This document shows positions 11,101 through 22,242 of a DNA stretch of 64,000 nucleotides, piece by piece. Origin of the DNA: Dermatophagoides farinae. Lineage: Eukaryota; Arthropoda; Arachnida; Sarcoptiformes; Pyroglyphidae. Each line of letters begins with the position of its first letter. The stretch's first letter is position 1. The stretch spans positions 361,539 through 425,538 of the forward strand of contig NW_027461518.1 in assembly GCF_024713945.1 (NCBI RefSeq), given 5' to 3'. The notes below the pieces were generated by a model, which saw only the letters and a list, made by a program, of their open reading frames with translations, did not search any database and was not told the origin of the DNA. Made by a program: the position numbers and the translations under genes.

Positions 11101-12863
11101 AAGATTACATTAAGGTAGGTGGAAAAAATTGTGTGAAAGCTGAAAAGGTAGTTAATTCTGACGGCGAAGAAGTTTGGAAAATCAATGATATAATTGATAC
11201 TAGTTCTAATTTAGGTGTCGAAAACCTCATGGGTAGTGCAATGATAGCTGGAGAAACAGTGAGAAATTACAAAAACAATTTTACACTTACTTTTGTTACA
11301 GGAAGAAGTGTCGGCATAGGAGCATATTTAGCTAGATTGGGCCAGCGTGTTATTCAAAAAGATTGTGTTGCCCCAATAATATTAACAGGTTTTCAAGCTC
11401 TTAATCGAATTTTAGCTAAACAAGCTTATTCTAGTAATGATGAATTAGGTGGAACTAGGGTTATGGCTAATAACGGAGTTACTCATCAAGTAGTTAGTAA
11501 TGACTTGGAAGGTTGTATAGCTATCTTAAAATGGTTATCTTTCGTCCCAGAACACATAAACGGGCCTTTACCAATACTGATTCATCCTGGTGACCCGATT
11601 AACCGTCCGGTCAGATATACACCGAGTTCTTTAACAAATGATCCTCGATATTTATTAACTGGTTGTACTGATTCCAAAGGTTTTTGGCTTTCTGGTATAT
11701 TAGATAAAGGAAGTTTTATTGAAACTCTGGAAAGATATGGCAAATCGGTTATTGCAGGCAGGGGTCGAATAGGTGGTTTACCGTTAGGTGTGATATGTGT
11801 AGAAACTCGAGTTACTTATAACTGTATCCCCGCTGATCCAGCCTTACCTTATAGCGTGGAAGAAAAATATCCTAGAGCAGGCCAGGTTTGGTTTCCTGAA
11901 AGTGCGTACAAAACTGCACAATGTATATATGATTTCAATAAAGAAGAACTTCCTTTATTGATTCTTGCTAATTGGCGAGGTTTCAGTGGAGGTCAACACG
12001 ATATGTATCATGAAATATTAAAATTTGGAAGCATGATTGTGGACGCACTCGTTGAGTATAAGCAGCCATGCATTATTTACATTCCTCCTAAAGGTGAATT
12101 GAGAGGGGGAGCATGGGTTGTTATCGATTCTCGAATAAACCCTGATTATATGGAAATGTATGCGGACACTGACAGCAGGGCTGGAGTAATCGAAACTACT
12201 GGTTTAATTGAAATTAAATATCGTGAAAAACGTCTGCGAGAACTGGCTTCCCGTGTTGACGAAAAATATACAAATACATCAAACGAACTAAAAAAATTGT
12301 TAGCGAGTGGCGTTTCACGAAATGACAAACATATAAAAGAATTAGAAGAAAAACTTGACAAGCGCTTTGAAATTTTAGCACCTGTTATGCGACAAATAGC
12401 GCTGCATTTTGCTGATTTGCATGACACTCCTGAACGTATGAAAGCTACAAATGCAATTAAGGAAGTTATTCCTTGGAACAATTGTCGCCAAATTCTTTAT
12501 TGGAAAATTCGAAGTAAACTAATTCAAGACAACTTGAGAGACGAAATCATCAAGCAAGATCCACGAATCACTTTACAGGAAGCTCAGGAAATAATTAAGT
12601 CTTGGGTTTCAAATGACGGAACCAACATTGAAAACCCTCAAGAATTAGTAAGTTGGACGTGCTCCTACGTGCAAGACTTAGCTAACAAAATCAATTCGAT
12701 TCGTTTTACTTATATTAGAGATATGGTTATAAATTACTCGAAAGAAAACATCAAAGCCGTTGCTTTAGCGTTGCGTTCGCTTGATTTATCGCAAGTCGAA
12801 AAAATTCAAAAACTATTGGATCGTAGCTTGTCGCAATGCTTGTCATCTACGTATCATATTTAG
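5151..12863 (+). CDS. ACC1: Multidomain eukaryotic acetyl-CoA carboxylase, interrupted by introns
   Basis: Makes malonyl-CoA from acetyl-CoA for fatty-acid synthesis or elongation. The first open frame (5151-7445, 764 aa) carries biotin carboxylase with the ATP-grasp loop AAAGGGGKGIR, RDCTIQRRHQK and EVNARLQVEH, then the biotinyl domain with LMKMYLPL near residue 692. The later frame (about 7736-12863) carries the eukaryote-specific central domain and the carboxyltransferase, with GGTRVMANNG, NWRGFSGGQHDMYHE and GELRGGAWVVIDSR. Together they give about 2400 residues, the usual size of a single-chain ACC. Between the halves lies an AT-rich gap with stops in all frames (about 7443-7735). A second, short intron is clear: GTAAGT at 7873, acceptor probably 7915 (43 nt). 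The N-terminus starts within the BC domain and has no transit or signal sequence, so the enzyme is probably cytosolic. Whether it is one spliced mRNA or two genes is not settled by sequence alone; one gene is more likely. Confidence 0.88.
7443..7735 (+). other. AT-rich interruption inside ACC (probable long intron)
   Basis: The frame carrying the biotinyl domain stops at 7443. The central-domain frame is recognisable from about 7740 (YNELETF). The 200-320 nt between them is very AT-rich, has stops in every frame and shows no protein similarity I can recognise. The expected protein gap is only 20-30 residues compared with other ACCs. A single intron with a donor before 7443 and an acceptor among the TTATTAG/CTCAG sites at 7711-7726 fits, but I could not fix the exact sites. 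It would be several times longer than the other introns in this window. Confidence 0.5.
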
Positions 12864-12890
12864 CTGTTATTTCAGTTATGACAATTAATA

Positions 12891-13457
12891 TCAACTTTTA
12901 AAAATAATTTCAAATATTACCTGAAGACTGTCGTTTTTATTTCTTATAACACTTGTTTGTATTGCTGTGTCCTTATATATGTATTGAGATGGGTCAAACT
13001 TACTAGGCTCAAAGCTTGAAAATAACCTTTAAAAACATACTTAAATAAATCTAGGTATTCTACAAGAGATTCTGTTGTGCAGTAGTCTAATGGCTGAATA
13101 AATAGCAAGTTGTTGACGATAAAAAAATCTACAAAAATATTGGTACATCTACATACACTTGTTCTGGCTTGTTACCAGCTCGATTCGTGTGCACGAAGAA
13201 TTAAACATTAATAACCAAGCGTTATTTAAAAACTTGTTTAGTAAGACGAGGTGAGAGGTTTCAATCGAAATCTTGTTCAAACGCAAGGATAAAACAAAAA
13301 GTTGCCGTCCCAAATCTAAACCTATTGAACGAATCATATCCATTTTCTTGTTGTGGGACAAGTGTGGATTTCGAATAAGATAGTTATATAACAACTGTAC
13401 CGAACGAAAACTAATTCTATTAGATTTTAAATTGTTTTTTAAAATAAGACTTTCCAT
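12891..13457 (-). CDS. TRAPP complex subunit, Bet3 superfamily (TRAPPC6/Trs33-like), one frame break
   Basis: TRAPP tethers vesicles and activates Rab1 at the ER-Golgi. The first exon (ATG at 13457) gives a Bet3-type alpha fold: a helix with LLYNYLI, then IGLDLGRQL where relatives have GxxxGxRL, then FLNNAWLLMF. A TAG interrupts near 13149. Removing a 30-nt GT...TAG intron around it restores KFFIVNNLLF, then SLVEYLDLFKYVFKGYFQAL. Near 13010 the frame must shift by one base at a TTT run to continue as EPSKFDPSQYIYKDTAI and the terminal strands LQVIFEIIFKS, ending at TGA 12893-12891. The total of about 165 residues matches Trs33/TRAPPC6. It converges on ACC with 27 nt between stops. The assignment rests on pattern matching, and Trs31 is an alternative. 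The frame break is probably a consensus error. Confidence 0.5.
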
Positions 13458-13644
13458 GAAAAATCTTACACAGCAAAGTTTCCAAAGCTAAATTGTTTTA
13501 CGAGCAATGTAACATGAACAAACCATAAAGTAGTTTAATAATAATGCGGAAAAATTAATAATCCCATAATAATTAATATTCGCATCTAGTATTATTCATT
13601 AATAATTTTTTGATTATAATATACTGTGTTTTGATGTAATACAA

Positions 13645-14832
13645 ATGGCTGAATGTACTGCCTTAAGTGATTACTATGACGGGCAAATAGATTTATATCA
13701 AAAAGAAATTTATCAAATAAAGCATGAAAATAAGCGGTTTGAGGCAGAGCGAGACAAGTTGAACAAACGCGTCAGAGAGCTTAAGAGCGAATTAGAAGGT
13801 CTACTCGAAAGTGCTTATCCGGTGGGTGAAGTAATCAAGCCTTTGGGTAAAACTCGAGTGCTGGTGCGACTGAATTCTGACGGCAGATACGTCGTCGAAC
13901 TTGGACCCAACATCAAAATAGAAGATTGCAAACTTAACACGCGAGTGGCCTTGAGCAGTGACAGTTACGTCATTCACAAAATTTTACCTAATTCCGTAGA
14001 CCCATTAGTCAGTCTGATGAAGGTCGAAAAAGTGCCTGACAGCTGTTACGCCGATATTGGTGGTCTGTCAAAGCAAATAAAAGCAATTAAAGAAGTGATT
14101 GAATTGCCCATCAACCACCCTGAGTTGTTCGAGCAACTCGGTATTGCACAGCCCAAGGGAGTCTTGTTGTATGGACCTCCTGGAACGGGAAAAACCCTAT
14201 TGGCCGGTGCTGTTGCACACCATACCAACTGTACGTTTATCCGTGTTAGTGGAAGCGAGCTAGTTCAAAAATACATTGGTGAAGGTAGCCGAATGGTTCG
14301 GGAACTTTTTGTCATGGCGAGGGAGCACGCGCCTTCTATTATATTTATGGACGAAATCGATAGCATAGGGTCGCAAAGATTCGACAAAACTAGCGGTCCA
14401 CGTGGCGACAATGAGGTCCAAAGAACTATGTTGGAACTTTTGAACCAGCTCGACGGGTTCGAAAGTACGCAAAATATAAAGGTTATCATGTGTACAAACA
14501 GAATTGACATTTTGGATGATGCTCTACTTCGACCTGGTCGAATCGATCGTAAAATTGAATTTCCTAACCCAGACGTAGATGCCCGGTACGATATTCTACG
14601 AATCCACTCCAGAAAAATGAATTTACTTCGTAACGTTGACCTGCATAAAGTAGCAGAACAGCTCTACGGCGCGTCTGGCGCAGACGTTAAGGCCACTTGT
14701 ACCGAAGCAGGAATGTTCGCCCTGAGAGAACGAAGAGTCAACATCACGCAAACAGACTTTGAATTGGCTGTGGCCAAAGTTATGAAGCAAAGCAAGTCAC
14801 AAAATGCGAGTGTACAAATGCTGCTTCGATAA
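13645..14832 (+). CDS. RPT6: 26S proteasome regulatory AAA+ ATPase RPT6 (PSMC5)
   Basis: One of six ATPases of the base ring that unfolds substrates and opens the 20S gate. The 395-residue protein has the family layout: N-terminal coiled coil (about residues 10-60, rich in KxxxLxxR heptads), an OB domain ending [21 protein letters not shown], then the AAA+ module with Walker A GPPGTGKT (about 174), pore loop after [12 protein letters not shown], Walker B IIFMDEID, and arginine-finger region [10 protein letters not shown] (about 293). The [11 protein letters not shown] and [10 protein letters not shown] stretches and the C-terminal REGRR-like [15 protein letters not shown] match RPT6 rather than RPT1-5. 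The C-terminus ends MLLR rather than the LWK-type end of animal RPT6. The stop is 27 nt from the convergent channel gene. Confidence 0.95.
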   Translation: MAECTALSDYYDGQIDLYQKEIYQIKHENKRFEAERDKLNKRVRELKSELEGLLESAYPVGEVIKPLGKTRVLVRLNSDGRYVVELGPNIKIEDCKLNTRVALSSDSYVIHKILPNSVDPLVSLMKVEKVPDSCYADIGGLSKQIKAIKEVIELPINHPELFEQLGIAQPKGVLLYGPPGTGKTLLAGAVAHHTNCTFIRVSGSELVQKYIGEGSRMVRELFVMAREHAPSIIFMDEIDSIGSQRFDKTSGPRGDNEVQRTMLELLNQLDGFESTQNIKVIMCTNRIDILDDALLRPGRIDRKIEFPNPDVDARYDILRIHSRKMNLLRNVDLHKVAEQLYGASGADVKATCTEAGMFALRERRVNITQTDFELAVAKVMKQSKSQNASVQMLLR

Positions 14833-14859
14833 CTGTTTGTTTTAGTTTTACATTATTAT

Positions 14860-17496
14860 TCAATGTTGATACTCAACCATACTCTGTTCTATTGGATGTG
14901 TATACGCTTTCACAATCTCATTAATTAGATGTGGAGACAACCTAATGATTTCGGTGTTTTGATATCTGAGGTTGTCCGTTGCGTTTCCGAAAATTTTCAC
15001 TAGTATTTTTTTAGAAATACGGTAAATAAAATTATTGTGTTTGTATAAAGTTCTTTGAGCACGCAACCCAATCACACAAATGATTTCCACTATCAAGATC
15101 ACCAAAAATGCTATGATACCAGGCCCAAGTTTTGTGGGGCTGTAATTTTTGTTGTTACTTTCTAGATTTGTAGAAATCAAAATGGCCGTAAAATATCCTG
15201 TTGCTACTAAAATAAAAAGAGACTGATATCCAAACATTTGAGTCAGCGCGGAATACGCAATTGTTCCTGAACTTTCGTGTCTTGTCATCCAAAGCCCGTT
15301 TGAAAAGTTGTATTTTTCCGTCCAGTACTTTAGTGAGAAAAACATTCCCGCGATCAGAGGGATTACAGGGCAGTGCAAACTGAAAATCAGACAAATCACG
15401 AAGAAACTAACGTGGAAAGCGTAGTTCGAACCGAAGTTGAACTGCCATAGTGAAAAAGATCGTTTGAGAAGTCTGTTGACCAAAATAAAAATACAAGTTG
15501 GCAATTGGAGTAACTGCATCGTAGTACTAACCAACGTTGTGTTTATCAAGTTACGTAGGATGAACCCACCACTAGCCAAAGCAGCGTTTAAACCGATTTG
15601 GCGTAGTATAGTTATAGCGTTTTTCTCTGACAAATAGTAAAACAGAGTTGACAGTGATGTTGCTTCCACAAGTGGCAAAAAAACCATATTTAAAATGAGG
15701 TAAGCAACGTTAGAACGCATCACTGATTTTTCAAAAGAAGAAGCGCGCCAATACAACGTATGTTTGGCTGCCCAAGTAACGAGAAGGGGAAGAATAGCGT
15801 AGTTTATAGCATACATTAGATTTGGCAGAAGAAGTCCGTTGATGTAGTTACTCAGAATAACTATATTGTCTAGGAAGAGTTCTATTTTATTGACCAAAGG
15901 GGCTACGGCATCTGCTACGAAAATAGACGAAGTAACGATCAGAATAAACGTGGCTACTGCGAGGTTGAGCACAATACTCCGGAACAACCTCGAACCGGAC
16001 GTGATGTGAATGTTCTCCCAGATAATATCGCTTGGCGGGGGCGCCATAGCGATTTTCCACGATTTTTTCCATATGTTAATGTTGTTCTGTTTTGGAACAG
16101 GGCTGAAAGACTTTTTGACGTCGTTTAAATTGTTGGACATTGCAAATTCACACGCAGCAATCGACGTAAAACAAACAAAAGCCATTCCAACGTTGCGTTC
16201 TGGCAGCGTTTTCGACAACCACTGCAAAGTGTCAAATAGGTTGAGACTGATGCCGTATTCTTTAGTGTATTTCACCAGCAACTTATTGAGCTTTTTGTCT
16301 GGTTTATTGTTCGAAATTACTTTTTTGATTAATTCTGAAGGTGTGGGGTAGTACTCCATTATGTTTCTGCTACCACGTATTTGCGACCAGATACAGAAAT
16401 TTGAGTTTCTATCTAAATTAAGAGAATTTTTAGGTTTTGAAGCAGCTGGTTTTTCGATGCAATACTTCATTCCATCTAGCTGCGTGGAATAATTGATCGA
16501 GCTGTATTCGGAGCGCGTGGCTAACCGGTTTATGGTTTTGAGTGGATCAACTGTATTTTCTTGTTCCGTCGTTTCCTCCTCTATCTGATCTTCGTTTTCT
16601 TGGTTACGCCAAGCGAGAAAACACTTATACCAAGGCTTTGGCGGGTCGTGAAAATGGTGTATTTTTTCGTATATTTGCTGAAGTGTCTTTCTGTGTTTGT
16701 TGAAGCGTCGAAATGCTTTTAAACTTTTTGAGTAGTCTCGAATCAAGTGTATATTTGCGATGTCTTTGGGCTGGAATTTAGCCATCAGGGCGTGATAAAT
16801 GGGATCTGGTGAAGCAAGATACTTGTGAATTCCGTATATCAGAACTGTGCAGGTGTTTGCTCGAAAACGCGTCGCCAAGTTGTTTATATGTTTGGGTGAG
16901 TCGGTTTGTTCAGATAACGTCGTTATCGCAATGTCTCGAATTTGAGTAATAGATAGGTACGCTGCAGAGAGAATTATCAACCAGGCCAAGTAGTAAAGAA
17001 CCCAGATTCGCGTATGCAGCGTTGAAGGTATGTTCGTGATTATTATTTGTTCTAATGCATAAATGGATTTAAACTTTTTATAAACGTTGGTGTTTTCGGC
17101 TATGCCTGCCGTGTAAATGAGGCTAAAACCCATCGTCATGGTAATGGTGGCGATCGCATAAAAAAAATAAGCGCATTTCTTCAAGTTTAAAAGGTAAAGA
17201 TATGTGTCTTTGTTGTGGAAATCTTCAATTTTAAAGTTCCAAACTTTGTAAAAATCAGACATTGCCAGCCGAGTTTTCCAGGGTATATCGGTGCCCTCGC
17301 CCGCTTTGCGGAATTCACCGCGAACCAAATTGTCTGTTAAATGTGTAAATTTAGTTTTCTAGTCAAACTTACCAGGATCGAAAACATCGTTTCGATATGG
17401 CCGGATCACAAAACACCACACTATTGTGCCTATAGTAAAGATGCTGATACCAGATATGAGAGCAATTATCAAACTGCTCGTAGATGAAGCCGACAT
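14860..17496 (-). CDS. CSC1/OSCA/TMEM63 family mechanosensitive cation channel
   Basis: Predicted osmosensitive or stretch-activated, calcium-permeable channel (or lipid scramblase) of the DUF221/RSN1_7TM family, in plasma or endomembranes. The start is in a first exon (ATG 17496-17494) encoding MSASSTSSLIIALISG with transmembrane segment 1. A 39-nt intron (17372-17334, GTAAGT...AACAG) joins in frame to NLVRGEFRKAG, giving about 865 residues. Then come two more N-terminal membrane segments, a long cytosolic domain (roughly 170-420) containing GMAFVCF-like RRM strands and the APPPSDIIWENI motif typical of the family, then a block of about eight membrane helices including the wide pore-lining helices. 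It is divergent to the E2 gene (187 nt between starts) and convergent with RPT6. Family assignment is confident; ion selectivity is not inferable. Confidence 0.88.
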
Positions 17497-17683
17497 TTCT
17501 TCTAGAGACGATTTTTAAATATTCCGCCAAATTGAGATATTACATTTATATGTTCGGCTCTGATCACAAAAATAATTTAATAAAATTGGAAAAATTATTC
17601 AATTTTAGATGATTTCTGCAGGTTTTCTGAAAAATATTTTATTGCGATTATTTTTTTAAAATTCCTAATTAAATGTAAATAAA

Positions 17684-18162
<479 letters not shown>

Positions 18163-18309
18163 TTTTTACTTAAATAATTAACATATCACAAGAAATTACT
18201 TGTCGCCTTAATAAAAATAAATTTATCTTTAAATAATCTGTATCAAATTAATTGAGTTAGCCGTTTATAATTATCCTGCAGAACCTTTTACATTCAGTTA
18301 AGATTATGT

Positions 18310-19275
18310 TTAGCTAGATGTTCTGACTTCTTTATTTTCGAGAATAGCTCGATGCAACAGTAGTTTATACAGCGTCAACAGTTTTTGAACGCACGTGTCT
18401 GTTGCGTTATTGTCGTCGAAATTTAAACAGTCCAGCACAGACTGACATTTAACCACTTCCAGTTTCAAATTTCTTATCAGTTTTTTTTTCAATCCGTCGA
18501 TGTTCTCCGCGCTGTTCTCGTTATTTTCCTGCATGAACAAGTTAAATCTTTCTGCGAGGATGGAGTAACGCAGTTTGGAATGCGTATTATAAGGTTTAAA
18601 AAAGAACAATAAATTTTTCGATATTATGTAAAGCAACCTGTCGCTCTCAGATTTTTTTTTGGTGTAGTTTACGCATATCAAAAATTGTCTGCAGATGTAA
18701 CAAATCTGCTTGACAAGCGAGTTCAACTTGGCATTCTGGACTTCCAAAGAGTAGTATTGCGCGAGAGCTTCGTTTTCTCTTTCAAGAACCTTACTTGAAA
18801 ATTGTTTAGAGAGCGTTGGATTAACTTTTGTCTTTTGCAATATGTCTTTGTTTTCTTCCTTGTACCGGCGAATGACCGTGTTTGAGAATCTTTGAGCAAG
18901 ATCTGTCTTTTCTTTATTACTGGAGTCTTCAGTAGGCTCATTTTCCACACTGTTCGGCTTGTTCTCACGGTTCTCTTCCGGATTAGCCCACGCAGCTTCC
19001 GTTTTGATTGGGTCGGCGTGCTTGGTCGAATTCTTGTTCAGACTTTCATACTCAGCCTGCGACAAAATTTCGTTCGTTTCCAAATTTTTGAAGCGCAGCT
19101 CACGGTCCAGCTCAAAAACCAGGAACTTCTTGGTTTTGTCGAGCGCTCCAAAATGTTTATTGTCGTAAACCCATTCTAAACCATATTCGTCAATGCAGTG
19201 CCAATAGCAGCCGTTGAATTCCCACTTGAGCAGTGCGTTTGAGTTGTTCGGATGAACTAACTGATCATAAAGCAT
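18310..19275 (-). CDS. Hypothetical 321-residue protein, N-terminal aromatic domain, helical C-terminus
   Basis: No family recognised. It starts with ATG 19275-19273. Residues 1-70 look like a small folded module rich in aromatics and acidic residues (LKWEFNGCYWHCIDEYGLEWVY, in two short parts around residue 16-36, then FLVFELDRELRF). A charged, probably disordered linker rich in Asn, Glu and Lys follows (about 75-165). The C-terminal half is helical, with Cys-containing hydrophobic heptads (ICYICRQFLICV and LLTLYKLLLHRAILE). There is no signal peptide and no clear membrane span. It is convergent with the E2 gene (147 nt between stops) and divergent to the secreted-protein gene. The WxxxD/YGLEWVY pattern recalls small beta modules such as OCRE or WW-like folds, but I cannot assign it. 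Confidence 0.65.
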   Translation of the reverse strand: MLYDQLVHPNNSNALLKWEFNGCYWHCIDEYGLEWVYDNKHFGALDKTKKFLVFELDRELRFKNLETNEILSQAEYESLNKNSTKHADPIKTEAAWANPEENRENKPNSVENEPTEDSSNKEKTDLAQRFSNTVIRRYKEENKDILQKTKVNPTLSKQFSSKVLERENEALAQYYSLEVQNAKLNSLVKQICYICRQFLICVNYTKKKSESDRLLYIISKNLLFFFKPYNTHSKLRYSILAERFNLFMQENNENSAENIDGLKKKLIRNLKLEVVKCQSVLDCLNFDDNNATDTCVQKLLTLYKLLLHRAILENKEVRTSS

Positions 19276-19422
19276 TTATTAAAAAAAAAATAATTTCTTG
19301 ATATCAGGGGCCTGTGTAAATAGGTTCTGATCAGAAAAATGTATAAATTCCCAAACAAAAACTTAGCATGCATTCACTAACATGTAGATTAAGAGACGCA
19401 CCTTAATACCGATACTTTAATC

Positions 19423-20121
19423 ATGAGAACTATTTCCTTAGTACTTTTATCTAGCCTAGCTCTGTCTAGACCTGTTCCATATACTGTTGAAGCCGACGCA
19501 ACTGGTCACGCAACTAGATATGAACAAAAGACCGTTAGAAAAAACGACGACTCTCCTGCTTTAGTTAGAGAATCTTTTACAAAAGTCAAACTCCCAATTA
19601 GAGAACAAGTTATCAATTCCAAAACTTCTGAGAAAACCTTCGAGGAGAAAAAATACAACCGAAACAAGACATACGACGCCGACTCCAACCAGAAGCTTCG
19701 TTCAAAATACGAACACAACTCCAACTCAGGCTCATCGGATGATTTCTTCTACACCTTGTTGGAACACCCTGAATCGCTCAGAAAAGCCAAGATCAACCTC
19801 AGATTTGAAAAAGATTCTAAATACCCGGCAGTTGTAACCATTGTCGATCAGGAAGATAGTTCTAAGCCTCTTTCAACCATATGCATCGTCAAGCAAATTT
19901 TGAAAGACGCACCAGTCTCGAGATATGGGTGCATTTTGAGCAAATTCAACCATTTAGCCAAGTCTTGCGAAAAATGCGACAAGCAAAAGACTGAGAAGTT
20001 TGTCAAGAAAATCGCCGCTATGAAAGCCGATGTGGAAAAGAAATACAGAAACTCTGGTGTATTAGTTGATTCTAAAACTGCTAAAGAAGATCTCGTTTTC
20101 GATTTAAAGGATAAAAATTAA
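19423..20121 (+). CDS. Small secreted protein with signal peptide, unknown family
   Basis: A 232-residue protein starting MRTISLVLLSSLALSRPVP, a clear signal peptide with probable cleavage near residue 14-16, so it enters the secretory pathway. The rest is highly charged and Lys-rich with a disordered middle (residues 20-105, several SSGS/NSNSG stretches). A C-terminal part (about 105-210) contains four cysteines, including the pair CEKC. There is no membrane anchor, GPI signal or recognised domain. Such small secreted orphans are common in apicomplexans, but export to a host or to the surface is only a guess. Its codon use looks more C-ending than that of its neighbours (many AAC, TTC, GAC), which may mean strong expression. 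A helicase gene follows on the same strand 116 nt downstream. Confidence 0.72.
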   Translation: MRTISLVLLSSLALSRPVPYTVEADATGHATRYEQKTVRKNDDSPALVRESFTKVKLPIREQVINSKTSEKTFEEKKYNRNKTYDADSNQKLRSKYEHNSNSGSSDDFFYTLLEHPESLRKAKINLRFEKDSKYPAVVTIVDQEDSSKPLSTICIVKQILKDAPVSRYGCILSKFNHLAKSCEKCDKQKTEKFVKKIAAMKADVEKKYRNSGVLVDSKTAKEDLVFDLKDKN

Positions 20122-20237
20122 TTTTGCTTAATCTCAATATTTTCGCTTCATTATAAAATATAACATCAATAAATCTCGTAATTTATCAATTATTTTGTAA
20201 ACTTAAAAAAATTACGCCAATTTAAATTCTTTGGAGT

Positions 20238-22202
20238 ATGAAAAAAAACAAAAATAACCAATTATATAAAAATAAAGACTTGTAAGTTTACATAAAAAAT
20301 TATATTAGGTTATCATATGGCTTAGTTTCATTGGAAATTGTTGAAAAAACTGATCAAAAAACAAACAATTACCTGCCAGTTTTCGACTTGCTTAAATCAG
20401 ATGACGAAAACGAACCGTTTGATCCTACTTTGTGCGACGATCAAGGCGAGTTCGTCGTTCCAGCCGCAGATATGCATGCTCCAAGTACGATAAAACCGCC
20501 AGCAAGCCTTGAGGCCAAGTGCGGGTCTTGGTTAGAGGATGAACATCTGATTGAAGACGTTTCAGACGAGATACGCAACGCTTGGACCAACTTCGAGATA
20601 GACTCTGGCGAAAAGCTAAGTGCAGAGCTTGTTGAACTTTTTAACAAGCACAAACACACCGTCAATCTGGAATCTGTTTTGCTAAATAACATAGCTGCGA
20701 AGCAGTGGAGGGCGCCTACATTGGTTCAAAAACTAGTGTGCCCATTGCTTTTACATAGCAATAGACACACCTTCATCTCTTCAATGACTGGGTCCGGTAA
20801 AACGGGTGCGTACTTGATCCCTGTTGTTCAGTTTTTGCTAAATCATCCTTATAAGGAAGACTCAATTTTCTGCTTGTTGCTGGTCCCGTCGCGCGAGCTC
20901 GTCAATCAAGTTATCGAAGCGTTGGAACACTTGACGAAAAACACTAAAATTAAACATGTACGAATCACAGGAGGGCTTTCGATTGATAAACAATTGCGTT
21001 TAATAAAAAAAAATGCGCACTTCATTGTAGCCACGACAGGCCGTTTCATAGACATTATTGATACTGTGAGCGAACAAGAAAACAGTCATACCGAAACTTT
21101 AAAACAAAAACTTTCGCAAGTGTGTTTTTTTATTATCGACGAAGTCGACCAAATCATTACGTCGGAAAAGTTTCGCAGATTGAAGTTTATATTTAAGAAT
21201 TTGGATTTCAAAAAGTGCAGGCTCGTTTTGGCTAGTGCAACACTATCGATGCATTTGGAAAATCCTGATTCTAAACGCGAAAATCAAGGGGAATTTTCAC
21301 TGCTTACGTTCTTAAAAACGTTTATAAAAAAAGACAAGTACAACGTTGTGAACCTAAGTGTGCTCCAAAATAAAAATCTGCCAGACAAAGTAGCTTTGCC
21401 CAGCGGTTTGAGTTTCCACCGAATAATCTGTTCGTATGATAAAAAGTTTGAGTTGTTAGTTTTAGCGTTACTTAGTCTTTTCTGCGATCACAAACACAAG
21501 GACGATTCAGCTTACGTAGTCTTTACGTCGAGCGTTACTTATCTCAATCTGTTATATAACCGTCTTTCGATTATTTTTAAGGCGTTAAACGTACGCATAC
21601 TGAATTTGACAAGTCGCGTTAAACAAAAAAAACGTTACGAAACTATAGAGTCCTTTTTCAAAGAAAAATGTAAAAAAATCTTGATCTCAACTGATTTGGC
21701 AGCGCGAGGGCTCGACTTTCAAGATATCTCCTGTGTTTTTCATCTTCAAGTACCCAACACAACCGAGAACTTCGTGCACCGGAGCGGCCGAGCATCTAGA
21801 GGAGAAAACGCGTTGGGACGAACTTGTATCATCGCCCAAAAAGACGAAGTGGAAGCTTACGTAAAGATTTTCACCTCGCTCGGACGCAATTTCATGTCTG
21901 TGCCAGTTTTCGTTCAGTCTGTTCCGTCCATCGTCACGACGAAAATCAGCAAGCTAACTTCCGCAACAGTGCAGATAGAAACTAAGCAGTTACATATAAA
22001 GAAGTCAACCAACAAGGTCAACAGTTTACTCAAAATGGCTAGTGATGCAGATTTGATTTACGACGACTTTGAGGCTGACAACATTGCAGAAAAAGATCGT
22101 GCGAAAATGCTTACTTCCAAAAAAGAGCTAACTAACGTGGAAAAAATAAAACAATACATAGTAAAGGAGAGTAAAAACATTTTTTTTGATTTGAAACTAT
22201 AA
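20238..22202 (+). CDS. DEAD-box RNA helicase, MAK5/DDX24-like
   Basis: Predicted nucleolar helicase for 60S ribosome assembly. Motifs in order: Walker A MTGSGKTGAY, Ia VPSRELV, ITGGLSIDKQLRLI followed by IVATTGRF (TPGR altered to TTGR), motif II DEVD rather than DEAD, SAT as LASATLS, then ISTDLAARGLDF and the arginine-finger motif HRSGRASRG. The GGLSIDKQLRLI and HRSGR patterns best match MAK5/DDX24. The helicase frame opens without an ATG at 20331. I propose an ATG at 20238 and a 27-nt intron (20282-20308, GTAAGT...ATTAG) that joins in frame, giving about 645 residues. If this exon is wrong, an internal start is possible. The N-terminus is acidic and the C-terminus is Lys-rich. The stop is 40 nt from the convergent gp210-like gene. 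Confidence 0.85.
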
Positions 22203-22242
22203 ATATTCATAATTCACTGCACTATTGCAACTGCAATGTGAT

